A stretch of DNA of 64,000 bases from Clostridium sp. GTDB taxonomy: Bacteria; Bacillota; Clostridia; Clostridiales; Clostridiaceae. Within the stretch, counting starts at the first letter, position 1; each line of letters opens with the position of its first letter. Below are positions 1-9,820 of the stretch, piece by piece. The stretch covers positions 1 through 64,000 of the forward strand of contig JALENK010000014.1 in the NCBI GenBank assembly GCA_022767515.1, written 5' to 3'. Below the pieces are notes generated by a model that made no database searches, was not told where the DNA came from, and saw nothing but the letters and a program-made list of their open reading frames with translations. Position numbers and translations under genes: made by a program.

Positions 1-48
1 TTATTTCATTATATATTCGACAAAATAGAAAATTCCCCATTACTAATA

Positions 49-105
49 AGAGGAGAACAACCCTTTAGAAATTCTAATTTCAAAGGTCGTCCTCCCATTT
101 TTGAC
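49..105. terminator. Imperfect inverted repeat downstream of the amylase gene, possible bidirectional terminator
   Basis: Left arm GGAGAACAACCCTTTAGAA and right arm TTTCAAAGGTCGTCCTCC are largely complementary; ATTTTT follows on the + strand. Confidence 0.4.
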
Positions 106-145
106 TAGGCTTGGTTTACTTATCCCTTTTATTACGAATTGAGCC

Positions 146-2404
146 TTATTTTAAATATAATCCATCTTCTCCGATTTTACCTGTTGAAGTATATTGGTTT
201 TGTAATACATATACTCTCATGTTACCTTGTCCAACTGATGGAATTGTTAATGAACCAGATGATTGAATAGTATCTCCTGTAATTGCATCAACATAATTTC
301 CTGCTGGAATTCCATTAAATGTAGCTCCACCTGAGATAGATACACATACAAAACTATCTATGCCATTAGATAAATCTGTATATCTCTTCTTATAAGCTAT
401 ATTACCATTTACACCTTCAGTAGAATATTGTCCTTTTGCAAGTGCGGGTATCTTTCTTCTTATAACATTTAATCTTCTGATGTGTTGTGCTAATGGATAT
501 TCTAAGCTATCCTTCATTGTTCCTGTTGCATTACTATATTCACCAAAATCTGTAACAGTTACAGTACCTTGTATATGATCTCCAAAATATGCTCTTCCTG
601 AGTCTTCATAAGGAAGCTTATTACCATTTACAAGTGGGTCAATATTTTCACCCTTCTTAAATTCAATTTCAGAACCATAGTAAATACATGGTATTCCTCT
701 GAATGTGAACATTAAGTCTAAGTTTTCTGCCCAAGTTGCTTGAGAACCAGCAAATCTTTGATTTTCTGGAGCACAGTCTGGAGCATAGTCATGTGAATCT
801 ACATAAGTTACATTATAAGTAGCATCATTATAATATTTATCTCCATCTAAAGCTTGTCTAAATGCATCTCCAATATTGTTAAATGACCAGTGCATTGGGA
901 AATCAATCATATCAAGTCCTGATGATTGACTTCTATCTGGAGTATGATAATCATTTCCATTTAAGAAAGCATTATCACTAGTTGGTTCATTATTTACTGT
1001 ACAGTGATCTTGCCAATGCTTATATACACTTGCTTCTCTATCTTCTCTTGTTGCCCAAGGATATTGCTCAGTTTCCTTCCAAGTAAAGAATGGAGTTGAA
1101 ATACATGGCATACCAGTATTCCATACATTTCTATAACGAGCACAACATTCACCAAACATGAAGAATGAATCTCCACCTGCTTTTTTGAAGTATGGTAAGA
1201 ACTCGTTATTAAATGTTAATCTTGAAATATGTTTAACTGTATCTATTCTGAATGCATCTACACCCATATTGATGTAATTAACATAACAATCTCTTAAATA
1301 TTCACTTACTTTAGGATTTTCTGTATTTAAGTCAACACAATCACCAGCCATTGAACCTGTTTGAACACTATATTGTTCCCATTCACAAGTTTGTTCATGA
1401 TGGTAAATATGTTCTGTATCTTTTGCATCAGTCTTTAATGCAGGTAATCTACCTTGTTCATATTGTAATTTTGGTATTAATGATGAATAATCACTTGGTA
1501 ATTTTCCTTCTGGGTCATTTACCTTCATACAATCAGCAGTTGATAATACTTCTGGTGATGAGTTATCCTTCTTAAATAAAGGATAAATATTTTCTTCTCC
1601 CCAGTTACCACTATGATTTAAAACTATATCTTGAATAACTTTCATCCCTCTAGCATGACAAGCATCGATTAAATCTTGATAAGTACAATCTGATGATTCG
1701 TATCTTGGGTCAACCTTACTAAAGTTATTTGCATGATATCCATGATAATCCATATCACTAGCATTTTGAACTACTGGTGTAATCCAAATTGCTGAGAATC
1801 CTAAAGCTTTAATATAATCAAGCTTTTCGATAAGACCCTTAAAGTCTCCTCTCCATCCTGGATCGTTGTTAGCTACATTCTTAAGTTCTTCATCTCTCCA
1901 ACAGAATGTATCATTGTTAGTATCACCGTTATAGAATCTAGTAGTCATTAAGAAATAGATTGTTTCATCTCTGAAATCTCCTGAAGTTTGTGGTGGATTT
2001 GAACCACGTGGGTCTTTAGTGTACCATTTACCTTTGTCATACCACCATTCACCAGCATTTCTTGTAAGATCTTCTGTTTGCTTTTCACCTTCAGCTCCCC
2101 CGTTGTTGAAAAGGAAGTTAATTTTGTCAACACCAGTGAATTCATATACATAACATCCACTCTCTGCTGCTGATGAATCAGCTGACATTTTCTTTCCTGG
2201 CCATGCAACTTCCATATTATTTGGTGTTGAATTCCAATAATAAATATATGGAACATAACCATCACTGTAATAATGAATTTTAATTGTATTAGTTGATGCA
2301 GCACTAGCTATATTAACTGTTCCAAAAGCTAAAAATGCAGTACCTACTAATACCAAAATAGATAAGAATAAACTTAATACTATTTTTTTGTTAGTTTTTT
2401 TCAT
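146..2404 (-). CDS. Secreted alpha-amylase, GH13, with N-terminal starch-binding-like module
   Basis: Signal peptide; GH13 regions DIVLNH, GVDAFRIDTVKH, FGE and VDSHD; aromatic-rich N-terminal module (IHYYSDGYVPYIYYWN...WPGKKM). Confidence 0.93.
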   Translation of the reverse strand: MKKTNKKIVLSLFLSILVLVGTAFLAFGTVNIASAASTNTIKIHYYSDGYVPYIYYWNSTPNNMEVAWPGKKMSADSSAAESGCYVYEFTGVDKINFLFNNGGAEGEKQTEDLTRNAGEWWYDKGKWYTKDPRGSNPPQTSGDFRDETIYFLMTTRFYNGDTNNDTFCWRDEELKNVANNDPGWRGDFKGLIEKLDYIKALGFSAIWITPVVQNASDMDYHGYHANNFSKVDPRYESSDCTYQDLIDACHARGMKVIQDIVLNHSGNWGEENIYPLFKKDNSSPEVLSTADCMKVNDPEGKLPSDYSSLIPKLQYEQGRLPALKTDAKDTEHIYHHEQTCEWEQYSVQTGSMAGDCVDLNTENPKVSEYLRDCYVNYINMGVDAFRIDTVKHISRLTFNNEFLPYFKKAGGDSFFMFGECCARYRNVWNTGMPCISTPFFTWKETEQYPWATREDREASVYKHWQDHCTVNNEPTSDNAFLNGNDYHTPDRSQSSGLDMIDFPMHWSFNNIGDAFRQALDGDKYYNDATYNVTYVDSHDYAPDCAPENQRFAGSQATWAENLDLMFTFRGIPCIYYGSEIEFKKGENIDPLVNGNKLPYEDSGRAYFGDHIQGTVTVTDFGEYSNATGTMKDSLEYPLAQHIRRLNVIRRKIPALAKGQYSTEGVNGNIAYKKRYTDLSNGIDSFVCVSISGGATFNGIPAGNYVDAITGDTIQSSGSLTIPSVGQGNMRVYVLQNQYTSTGKIGEDGLYLK

Positions 2405-2487
2405 ACTTTACCCCCTTAATGTTTATTAATATCTATATGTAATTTAATATAGATACTATATTAACGATTACATAAAAATATATAACA

Positions 2488-2704
2488 CAAAAAAGACCTC
2501 TTGTTAATTAGAGGCTTTTTATTATTCCCAATGTGCCGTTAAACTGCTATTTCAAACCTGCTTCTCACAGGTGGGTTATGCTCAAATTACTTCTGTCTTC
2601 TTCTAGTAAATGAAGCCCGACATCCACAATTACTGTTGCAAATCCCGTAAATCATATGTAGGTTGAACATGAGCAGCCACACGCACACATCAGGATGTTT
2701 TCTT
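2488..2704 (-). ncRNA. ssrS: 6S RNA (SsrS) candidate including terminator hairpin
   Basis: No ORF. Minus-strand RNA runs ...AUCCUGAUGUGUGCGUGUGGCUGCU...AGCAGUUUAACGGCACAU; termini pair (AUGUGU[G]CGU/ACGGCACAU, GGCUGCU/AGCAGUU), with a small 3'-side hairpin CACCUGUGAGAAGCAGGU. Own promoter and terminator. Confidence 0.72.
2489..2520 (-). terminator. Intrinsic terminator of the 6S-like RNA
   Basis: Minus strand GCCTC-taattaacaa-GAGGTC followed by TTTTTT. Confidence 0.75.
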
Positions 2705-2710
2705 AAGAAC

Positions 2711-2738
2711 ATTATATCATATTTCTTGTTCAATGCAA
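2711..2738 (-). promoter_or_regulatory. Sigma-A-type promoter of the 6S-like RNA
   Basis: Minus strand TTGCAT - 16 nt - TATAAT. Confidence 0.75.
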
Positions 2739-2955
2739 TACAAATTTCATAATTAAGTAATCGTTTAACGGCTTTAATTTACATTGTTTTAATAACTATA
2801 TTAGTTTCTAATGATATCGTTTTACTTTAACAAAAATATAATTAATGGTAGCCATATAATTGGGCTACCATTACCTCACATCTTAATCACTTTGAATCAA
2901 GCCATTACCATATAGAATATCAATTATTTCTTCTATCATTATGACTCTTCCTTTA

Positions 2956-3198
2956 CTAATAAAGTAACTTTTTATATTCTTTTTTTACTTGTTGGAATTC
3001 CTCATCATCTTCAACTAAATTATATTCCTCTTTACCATCAACTATATCTACTCTAAAAGCATATTCCTCTTCTATTGATTCATCAAGTGGTGCTAATATT
3101 AAATATTCTTGCTTTTCTAAGTAAACTTTAGCTACAGCTTCAAAATCAATTTTATTTCCATCTTCATCCTTAAAAGACATTATTTCCATAGAAAACAC
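2956..3198 (-). CDS. DUF1292-type small acidic protein
   Basis: 80 aa, acidic, family-like sequence; starts 3 nt after metH. Confidence 0.75.
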   Translation of the reverse strand: MFSMEIMSFKDEDGNKIDFEAVAKVYLEKQEYLILAPLDESIEEEYAFRVDIVDGKEEYNLVEDDEEFQQVKKEYKKLLY

Positions 3199-3201
3199 CT
3201 C

Positions 3202-5595
3202 CTAATTTCCAAAAACCTTTTTAGCTATTTCAGCTGATTCTTTTGCATCCTTTGCATAAAAGTCTGCATTTATCATTTTAGCATATTCTTCTGTTAGAAC
3301 AGCTCCTCCGACTAAAATTTTGCCTTCATATCCCTTATCCTTAAGTGCCTTAATTGTTGCTTCCATACTTTTTATTGTTGTAGTCATAAGTGCACTTAAT
3401 CCAACTAACTTAACCTTATGCTTAAATGCTACTTCAACTACAGTTTCTATAGGAACATCTTTTCCCAAATCTATAACTTCATAGCCATAGTTTTCAAGTA
3501 TTACCTTAACTATATTCTTACCAATATCATGAACATCACCCTTTACAGTAGCTAAAACAATCTTTCCTTTTGATATTGACTTATCACTATTACTGCTAAT
3601 TCTTGATTTAATAACCTCAAATGCCATTTTCACTGTTTCAGCAGATTGAATAAGCTGTGGCAAAAATAATTCTCCTTTTTCATATTTTTGACCAACTACA
3701 TCTAATGCAGGTATTAAATATTCATTTACTATTTCTAATTCTTCATGGTCTTCTAATAACTCTTCTGTCTTTTTAGCAGCCTCATCCTTCAATCCTTTTA
3801 CAATAATATATTGAATATCACCTGTATTAGATTCCGCTACCTTTTCCGACTTAGCTCTCTTCTCTTCCTTAAGAGTAATATCTGCATAATTAGAAATGTA
3901 ATTTTCAGAACCCTTATCATAATTATACAATACATTATAAGCATTTATAACGTCCATCATTCCTGTACTATTAGGATTCATTATAGGTAAATCTAATCCA
4001 TTAGCTAGAGCTAAGGCTAAGAATGTTTCATTTATAATTTGTCTACATGGTAGTCCAAAAGATATATTCGAAACTCCAAGAAGTGTTTTTACTCCTAGTT
4101 TTTCCTTAACCATTCTAACAGCCTTTAAGGTTTCCTGTACTTCAGCTTGTTGAGCTGATGCTGTTAGCACCAAACAATCGATAAATACATTTTCCCTACT
4201 TATTCCATATTCACTAGCTCTATTAACTATCTTTTCTGCTAATTTAAATCTTTCTTCACAAGTACTAGGTATTCCCCTTTTATCTAAAGTAAGTCCTACA
4301 ACACTTGCTCCATATTTTTTAACTATTGGTAGTATTCTATCTAAAACCTCATCTTCACCATTAACAGAGTTAACAATGGCCTTACCATTATAATATCTAA
4401 GACCACTTTCTATTACTTCTGGATAAGATGAATCTATTTGAAGTGGAACATCTATTATTGACTGAATCTCCTTTACAACCTTTATCATCATTGAATTTTC
4501 ATCAATTTCGGGCAATCCTACATTTACATCTAGTAAATGTGCTCCTGCTTCAACCTGCTCAATAGCCTGCTTTAATATATAATCCATATCATCATTTATA
4601 AGAGCTTGTTTAAATAGTTTCTTACCTGTTGGATTGATTCTTTCTCCCACTACCTTAACACCATCAATCTTTAAAAAATTGGATGGTGTACATATTGAAG
4701 CAAAGCTAACTACATCTCTTTGCTTTCTTTTATACTTTTGAGCTAATTCACTTAGTTTTTTAGTATATTCAGGTGTAGTCCCACAACAACCACCAATTAT
4801 GCTAACTCCTTCATTTATGTACTTTTCTATCCAATCTGAAAATTGTTCTGGATTAACATCATATTTAGTTTCGCCTTCCGGAGTTATAACTGGAAGTCCA
4901 GCATTAGGCTGTGTCATAACTGGTAGATTAGATACTGCTACTATCCTTTTTACTATTGGATATAATTCCTCTGGTCCTAAAGAACAATTTATACCTACTG
5001 CATCTGCTCCTAACCCTTCAAGTACAACTGCCATACTTTCTGGAGTACATCCTGTAAATGTTCTCCCACTCTCTTCAAATGACATAGTACAAAATACAGG
5101 AAGATTAGAATTTTCCTTAACAGCTAAAAGTGCTGCTCTTATTTCATATAAATCAGTCATTGTTTCTATGATAACTAATTGAGCACCTGATTTAACACCT
5201 TGAATTACTTGTCTTTTAAATACTTCATAGGCTCTATCAAAGCTAAGAGTTCCCATTGGCTCTAAAAGTTGACCTATAGGTCCTATATCTAATGCAATTA
5301 ATACATCTTTTTCTCCTATAGCTTCCTTTGCATTTTTAACAGCTGAATCAATTACCTCTTCAACCGAGTATGGTGTCTTTTCTAATTTAAATTCATTAGC
5401 ACCAAAGGTATTTGTGGTAATTACCATTGCACCACTTTCAATATATTCCTTATGTACTTCTATAATCTTTTCTCTATCAGTTATGTTTAAGACATCTGGA
5501 TTTTGTCCAAGCTTCAAACCTTTTGATTGCAATACACTTCCCATTCCACCATCAAAAACTAAAATATTTTCTTTAATATATTCCTTAATTACCAC
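3202..5595 (-). CDS. metH: Cobalamin-dependent methionine synthase lacking the reactivation domain
   Basis: Hcy-binding domain (GINCSLGP, GGCCGTTPEY), pterin-binding domain (GERINPTGKK) and B12-binding motif DVHDIGKN; ends after the B12 domain. Confidence 0.93.
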   Translation of the reverse strand: MVIKEYIKENILVFDGGMGSVLQSKGLKLGQNPDVLNITDREKIIEVHKEYIESGAMVITTNTFGANEFKLEKTPYSVEEVIDSAVKNAKEAIGEKDVLIALDIGPIGQLLEPMGTLSFDRAYEVFKRQVIQGVKSGAQLVIIETMTDLYEIRAALLAVKENSNLPVFCTMSFEESGRTFTGCTPESMAVVLEGLGADAVGINCSLGPEELYPIVKRIVAVSNLPVMTQPNAGLPVITPEGETKYDVNPEQFSDWIEKYINEGVSIIGGCCGTTPEYTKKLSELAQKYKRKQRDVVSFASICTPSNFLKIDGVKVVGERINPTGKKLFKQALINDDMDYILKQAIEQVEAGAHLLDVNVGLPEIDENSMMIKVVKEIQSIIDVPLQIDSSYPEVIESGLRYYNGKAIVNSVNGEDEVLDRILPIVKKYGASVVGLTLDKRGIPSTCEERFKLAEKIVNRASEYGISRENVFIDCLVLTASAQQAEVQETLKAVRMVKEKLGVKTLLGVSNISFGLPCRQIINETFLALALANGLDLPIMNPNSTGMMDVINAYNVLYNYDKGSENYISNYADITLKEEKRAKSEKVAESNTGDIQYIIVKGLKDEAAKKTEELLEDHEELEIVNEYLIPALDVVGQKYEKGELFLPQLIQSAETVKMAFEVIKSRISSNSDKSISKGKIVLATVKGDVHDIGKNIVKVILENYGYEVIDLGKDVPIETVVEVAFKHKVKLVGLSALMTTTIKSMEATIKALKDKGYEGKILVGGAVLTEEYAKMINADFYAKDAKESAEIAKKVFGN

Positions 5596-6265
5596 AAGTC
5601 ACACCTTCTTTTCTAAAATTACAAGTTGCATAGTTAGCACATACCTCGCAAGTCCTTTTTTGTGTATTCTTATCTATAGGAACTATTCCAATTATTGCTG
5701 TAACAGACTTTCTTGGCAAAAGTATATTATGAGCAGAAACATTTAATCCAATAATTTTACCTGCTTGAAGTGTATTTAGCAAATCACCTTGTACATCTAA
5801 AGGCAAATCTCCATATCCTGGACTATACCTAAAGGTTGTTCCCTTATTATTTCTTAGAGCCTCTTTCTTTATATCAATATCTATCAAATCACAAACTTCT
5901 TCTATTGCTGTAGTCGCACACGAATCTAAAATTACAGCCTTAGTCATATCTACTTTTTCATAATAGGCTATTTTCTTTTCAATTACATTTCCTAAGGTTG
6001 CTGCCATTAAAACGATTTTTTCTGCATATTGTAAGTGCTTCTTAATATCCTCACCTTTAAAAACTAAATTAGTATTTACAACATTTACTCCATCTTTATC
6101 AAAGGAAATGTTATATTCTCTTTTAATAAACTTTGGCATTATTAACTTCTTACATTCTTCAATACATTGTTCAACTAATGAATCTAAATTCTCACTAATA
6201 ATCTGATTTTTATGACCTAAGTATCTTAACACCTCAGATTTAGGTATTATTAACTTATTCACCAT
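5585..6265 (-). CDS. Stand-alone methionine synthase activation domain protein
   Basis: RYSPGYGDLPLDVQ and LPRKSVTAIIGI motifs; overlaps metH by 11 nt; C-terminal four-Cys cluster. Confidence 0.88.
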   Translation of the reverse strand: MVNKLIIPKSEVLRYLGHKNQIISENLDSLVEQCIEECKKLIMPKFIKREYNISFDKDGVNVVNTNLVFKGEDIKKHLQYAEKIVLMAATLGNVIEKKIAYYEKVDMTKAVILDSCATTAIEEVCDLIDIDIKKEALRNNKGTTFRYSPGYGDLPLDVQGDLLNTLQAGKIIGLNVSAHNILLPRKSVTAIIGIVPIDKNTQKRTCEVCANYATCNFRKEGVTCGN

Positions 6266-6710
6266 AAATATTTAATGAAAAACCCTTTGCTAATACTTTT
6301 TTGGCATATTCTTTAGCCCCAAATAAGGACAAATCCATATAATTTCCACATTGAATTTCATTAGCTGCTGGTATTTCATCTGCTTCAAGTACTGCCTTAA
6401 GTGATTCTTCTAATGCCTCTTTCATTACAGAAGGCTCAATATCTCCAAATATACTTACATAAAAACCTGTTCTACATCCCATAGGAGAGAAATCTATAAT
6501 ATTATCCATTCTTGTTCTTAGTTCGTGAGCTAATAAATGCTCAAGTCCATGCATTGCTGCTGTCCCAAATGCTTCTTGATTAGGCTGTAAAAATCTCAAG
6601 TCAAACTTTGTAACCTTATCTCCGTTTGGTCCATTTAAAACACAACATTTTCTAACGTATGGTGCTTTTACCTTTCTATGATCTAATTGAAAACTTTCTA
6701 CCTTTTCCAT
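6255..6710 (-). CDS. luxS: S-ribosylhomocysteine lyase LuxS
   Basis: 151 aa; Zn motif HGLEH; FDLRFLQPNQ and FSPMGCRTGFY. Confidence 0.97.
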   Translation of the reverse strand: MEKVESFQLDHRKVKAPYVRKCCVLNGPNGDKVTKFDLRFLQPNQEAFGTAAMHGLEHLLAHELRTRMDNIIDFSPMGCRTGFYVSIFGDIEPSVMKEALEESLKAVLEADEIPAANEIQCGNYMDLSLFGAKEYAKKVLAKGFSLNIYGE

Positions 6711-6726
6711 ATCTACATTCCTCCTA

Positions 6727-7674
6727 TTAATTTAATAATAATATTATTATTGAAATCAAACTACATATTAAACTTATCATTAATATATAGTTAACACATT
6801 CCTTTGTTTTTAATCCTTTTTGTTCTAATCTATAATGCATTTGACTTCTATCAGCCTGATAAACTGGCTTTCCACTAAAAAATCTCTTAAGGACAACAAA
6901 TATGTTATCAAAAATTGGAACTGCGAGTGCTAATATCGGAATAAAAACACTTAACACAGTAGCTTGCTTAAAGGCTCCATCTAAGGCAATTATTGATAGT
7001 ATAAAACCAATAAAATTTGCACCAGAATCCCCCATAAAAACTGTGGCTGGATATTTATTATATATCCAGAATCCAAAAATTGCACCAGCTAAAATTATTG
7101 AAGTCATTGCTGATACTTCCTGTCCAAGTATAAGAGCAGCAACAAAAAATGTTAAGGCTGATATTATAGACAATCCACCAGCTAATCCATCCATTCCATC
7201 TGACCAATTTATTACTGTAGTAACTCCAAATATCCATGTCATTGTTAGAATAAATTGAATTATTGTAGGTATTACTATATATGTACCACTAAAAGGACTT
7301 GTAAATCCTTCAAAAACTATTCCTGACTTATATACAATAAAAGCTGCTGTAAGCTGAACTATAAGTCTTGGATATATTGGAAATTCCTTACCTTTACTTT
7401 TATAATAATCATCAACTAATCCAATCCCCAAAATCAAAGTTGATGCGATAAATATCCAAGTAAACTGTTCCTCCTTATCATGCAAAAATATCGAATATGT
7501 TATAAAAAATCCAACATATATTCCAATCCCCCCACATAGTGGCTTAGGATTATTATGTTTCTTTCTATCAGTTGGTTTATCAGTAAATCCTATTTTTAGA
7601 AATATTTTTCTTAATATTGGAATAAATATATAAACTATTAAAAAGGGCATTATTCCAAGTATTGCATAATTCAT
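6727..7674 (-). CDS. Undecaprenyl-phosphate GlcNAc-1-phosphate transferase (MraY/WecA/TagO family)
   Basis: Polytopic; DGMDGLAGG, FMGDSGANFIGF and HYRLEQKG-type motifs. Confidence 0.92.
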   Translation of the reverse strand: MNYAILGIMPFLIVYIFIPILRKIFLKIGFTDKPTDRKKHNNPKPLCGGIGIYVGFFITYSIFLHDKEEQFTWIFIASTLILGIGLVDDYYKSKGKEFPIYPRLIVQLTAAFIVYKSGIVFEGFTSPFSGTYIVIPTIIQFILTMTWIFGVTTVINWSDGMDGLAGGLSIISALTFFVAALILGQEVSAMTSIILAGAIFGFWIYNKYPATVFMGDSGANFIGFILSIIALDGAFKQATVLSVFIPILALAVPIFDNIFVVLKRFFSGKPVYQADRSQMHYRLEQKGLKTKECVNYILMISLICSLISIIILLLN

Positions 7675-7795
7675 ATTATTCTCCTTACTAACCTATGATT
7701 TCATTTATACCTATAAATTATACTATCAATAATTATATTTATCAATTTTTTTTAAATAGAAATAGGACCTAGCCAAATGCCAAGTCCCATAACTT

Positions 7796-8437
7796 CTATC
7801 CTCTTTGTTCAATCATACTCTTTACTTTCATTAATCTAGTAGTAGCAGATCTTTCATTCTCATCAAGTTTCATTCTGATGTATTTAATTGTTTCTTTTAA
7901 TTGAGGAATTGTCATATATTCAAGAGCATTAACTCTTCTTCTTGTTTTTTCAATTTCATCAGCCATAAGTTGACAAGCTTTTTCTACTTCAGCTAGTTCT
8001 AATAGCTTTGGTAATATGCCATATAATTTTGCTATAGCATCATCTAATTCTGAAGAAGTATTAGCAAATCCGTATGGATATATGCTACCTTCATCTCCTT
8101 CAAGCTCACGCTTAAACTTCATAACTGGTACTGAAACACTCATAACATTCTTTTCTCCAACTTCAACACTAATGTGTTCCTTTGGATAAGCAACAGCTTC
8201 TTCTAAAAATTCCGAACTCATTACAGCTCTAGCCATAACGAAATCTTTAAGCGAACCTTGAAGTTCCTCCTCTACTGCTTTTCTTAATTGATTGTTATAC
8301 TTAACTTGATTAATAAATTGCCTCATTAATTCATCTTGCTTATCTTTTAATAATTTATGACTTCTTGTTGATGTTACTAACCTCTTCTTAAGTCTGCTGA
8401 GCTCCATTCTGGTAGGATTGACATTTAACTTTGCCAT
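7796..8437 (-). CDS. ntpD: V/A-type ATP synthase subunit D
   Basis: [14 protein letters not shown] signature; last gene of the V-ATPase operon. Confidence 0.96.
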   Translation of the reverse strand: MAKLNVNPTRMELSRLKKRLVTSTRSHKLLKDKQDELMRQFINQVKYNNQLRKAVEEELQGSLKDFVMARAVMSSEFLEEAVAYPKEHISVEVGEKNVMSVSVPVMKFKRELEGDEGSIYPYGFANTSSELDDAIAKLYGILPKLLELAEVEKACQLMADEIEKTRRRVNALEYMTIPQLKETIKYIRMKLDENERSATTRLMKVKSMIEQRG

Positions 8438-8440
8438 ATA

Positions 8441-9820
8441 CTACTCTTCCTCTCTTGGCATATATTTTTCAAGGTATTCATCTCTGATTCTCTTAAGTTC
8501 TGACTTAGGAAGCATCTTTAATAACTTCCATCCTAAATTAAGAGTTTCTTCAATAGTTCTATTTGCATTAAAACCTTGTGAAACATATTCTGCTTCAAAT
8601 GCTTCTGCAAATTTTGCAAGCTTCTTATCTGTATCAGATAATGCTGATTCTCCTAAGATTGCAGATAATTCTTTTGCCTGCTTACCTTGAGCATATGCTG
8701 AGAATAATTGGTTCATTGTATCAGCATGGTCTTCTCTTGTCTTTCCTTTACCAATACCCTTATCCTTAAGTCTTGATAATGATGGTAGAACATCTATCGG
8801 AGGCATAATTCCTTTCTTGTAAAGTTCTCTTGAAAGAATTATTTGTCCTTCTGTAATATATCCTGTTAAGTCTGGAATTGGATGTGTCTTATCATCTTCA
8901 GGCATTGTAAGTATTGGAATTTGAGTAATGGAACCCTCTTTTCCTCTGATTCTACCAGCTCTTTCATATAATGTTGAAAGGTCAGTATATAAGTATCCTG
9001 GATATCCTCTTCTTCCTGGTACTTCTTTTCTTGCTGCAGAAATTTCTCTTAAGGCTTCTGCATAGTTTGTGATATCAGTCATAATTACAAGAACATGCAT
9101 TCCTTTTTCATATGCTAAATATTCAGCTGTAGTTACTGCCATTCTTGGTGTAGCTATTCTTTCGATAGCTGGGTCTGATGCAAGATTCATAAATAAAACA
9201 GATCTATCAATAGCTCCTGTTTTCTTAAATTCATCTACGAAGAATTGTGCTTCTTCAAATGTGATACCTATAGCTGCAAATACAACGGCAAATTTAGAAT
9301 CTGAATTAAGAACCTTTGCCTGTCTAGCTATTTGAGCAGCTAATTGTGCATGTGGAAGACCAGATGCTGAAAACACTGGAAGCTTTTGTCCTCTAACTAG
9401 AGTATTTAATCCATCAATTGCAGATATTCCTGTTTGAATAAATTCTGAAGGGAAATCTCTAGCAACTGGATTAATTGCTTCACCATTAATATCTCTTCTT
9501 TCTTCTGGAATTATATCTGGACCATTATCATTTGGTCTACCCATTCCATCAAAGACTCTTCCAAGCATATCTTCTGAAACACCAATTTCAAGTGGTCTTC
9601 CTAAGAATTTAGCCTTTGTTCCTTTTAAGTTTATTCCTGTTGAACCTTCGAAGATTTGTACCATGGCCTTTGAACCATTAATTTCTAGTACCTTACCTCT
9701 TCTCTTTTCTCCAGTTTGTAATTCTATTTCTACTAATTCATCATACTTAACGCCTTCAACACCTTCAACAACCATCAAAGGGCCAACTACTTCTGTAACT
9801 GTCTTGTATTCCTTAAGCAT
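8441..9820 (-). CDS. ntpB: V/A-type ATP synthase subunit B
   Basis: 459 aa; non-catalytic nucleotide-binding subunit; SASGLPH in place of a P-loop. Confidence 0.97.
   Translation of the reverse strand: MLKEYKTVTEVVGPLMVVEGVEGVKYDELVEIELQTGEKRRGKVLEINGSKAMVQIFEGSTGINLKGTKAKFLGRPLEIGVSEDMLGRVFDGMGRPNDNGPDIIPEERRDINGEAINPVARDFPSEFIQTGISAIDGLNTLVRGQKLPVFSASGLPHAQLAAQIARQAKVLNSDSKFAVVFAAIGITFEEAQFFVDEFKKTGAIDRSVLFMNLASDPAIERIATPRMAVTTAEYLAYEKGMHVLVIMTDITNYAEALREISAARKEVPGRRGYPGYLYTDLSTLYERAGRIRGKEGSITQIPILTMPEDDKTHPIPDLTGYITEGQIILSRELYKKGIMPPIDVLPSLSRLKDKGIGKGKTREDHADTMNQLFSAYAQGKQAKELSAILGESALSDTDKKLAKFAEAFEAEYVSQGFNANRTIEETLNLGWKLLKMLPKSELKRIRDEYLEKYMPREEE

Noticed and set aside
994-2304. Extra ORFs inside the amylase gene (994-1176, 1351-1575, 1948-2304)
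   Set aside because: Overlap a clear GH13 coding frame; sequences are unlike proteins and probably out-of-frame artefacts.
4799-5746. Plus-strand ORFs opposite metH and its activator
   Set aside because: Antisense to well-supported conserved genes.
6711-7795. SAM or cobalamin riboswitch upstream of the luxS-metH genes
   Set aside because: Intergenic gaps are very short and I could not find SAM-I or B12-box motifs.
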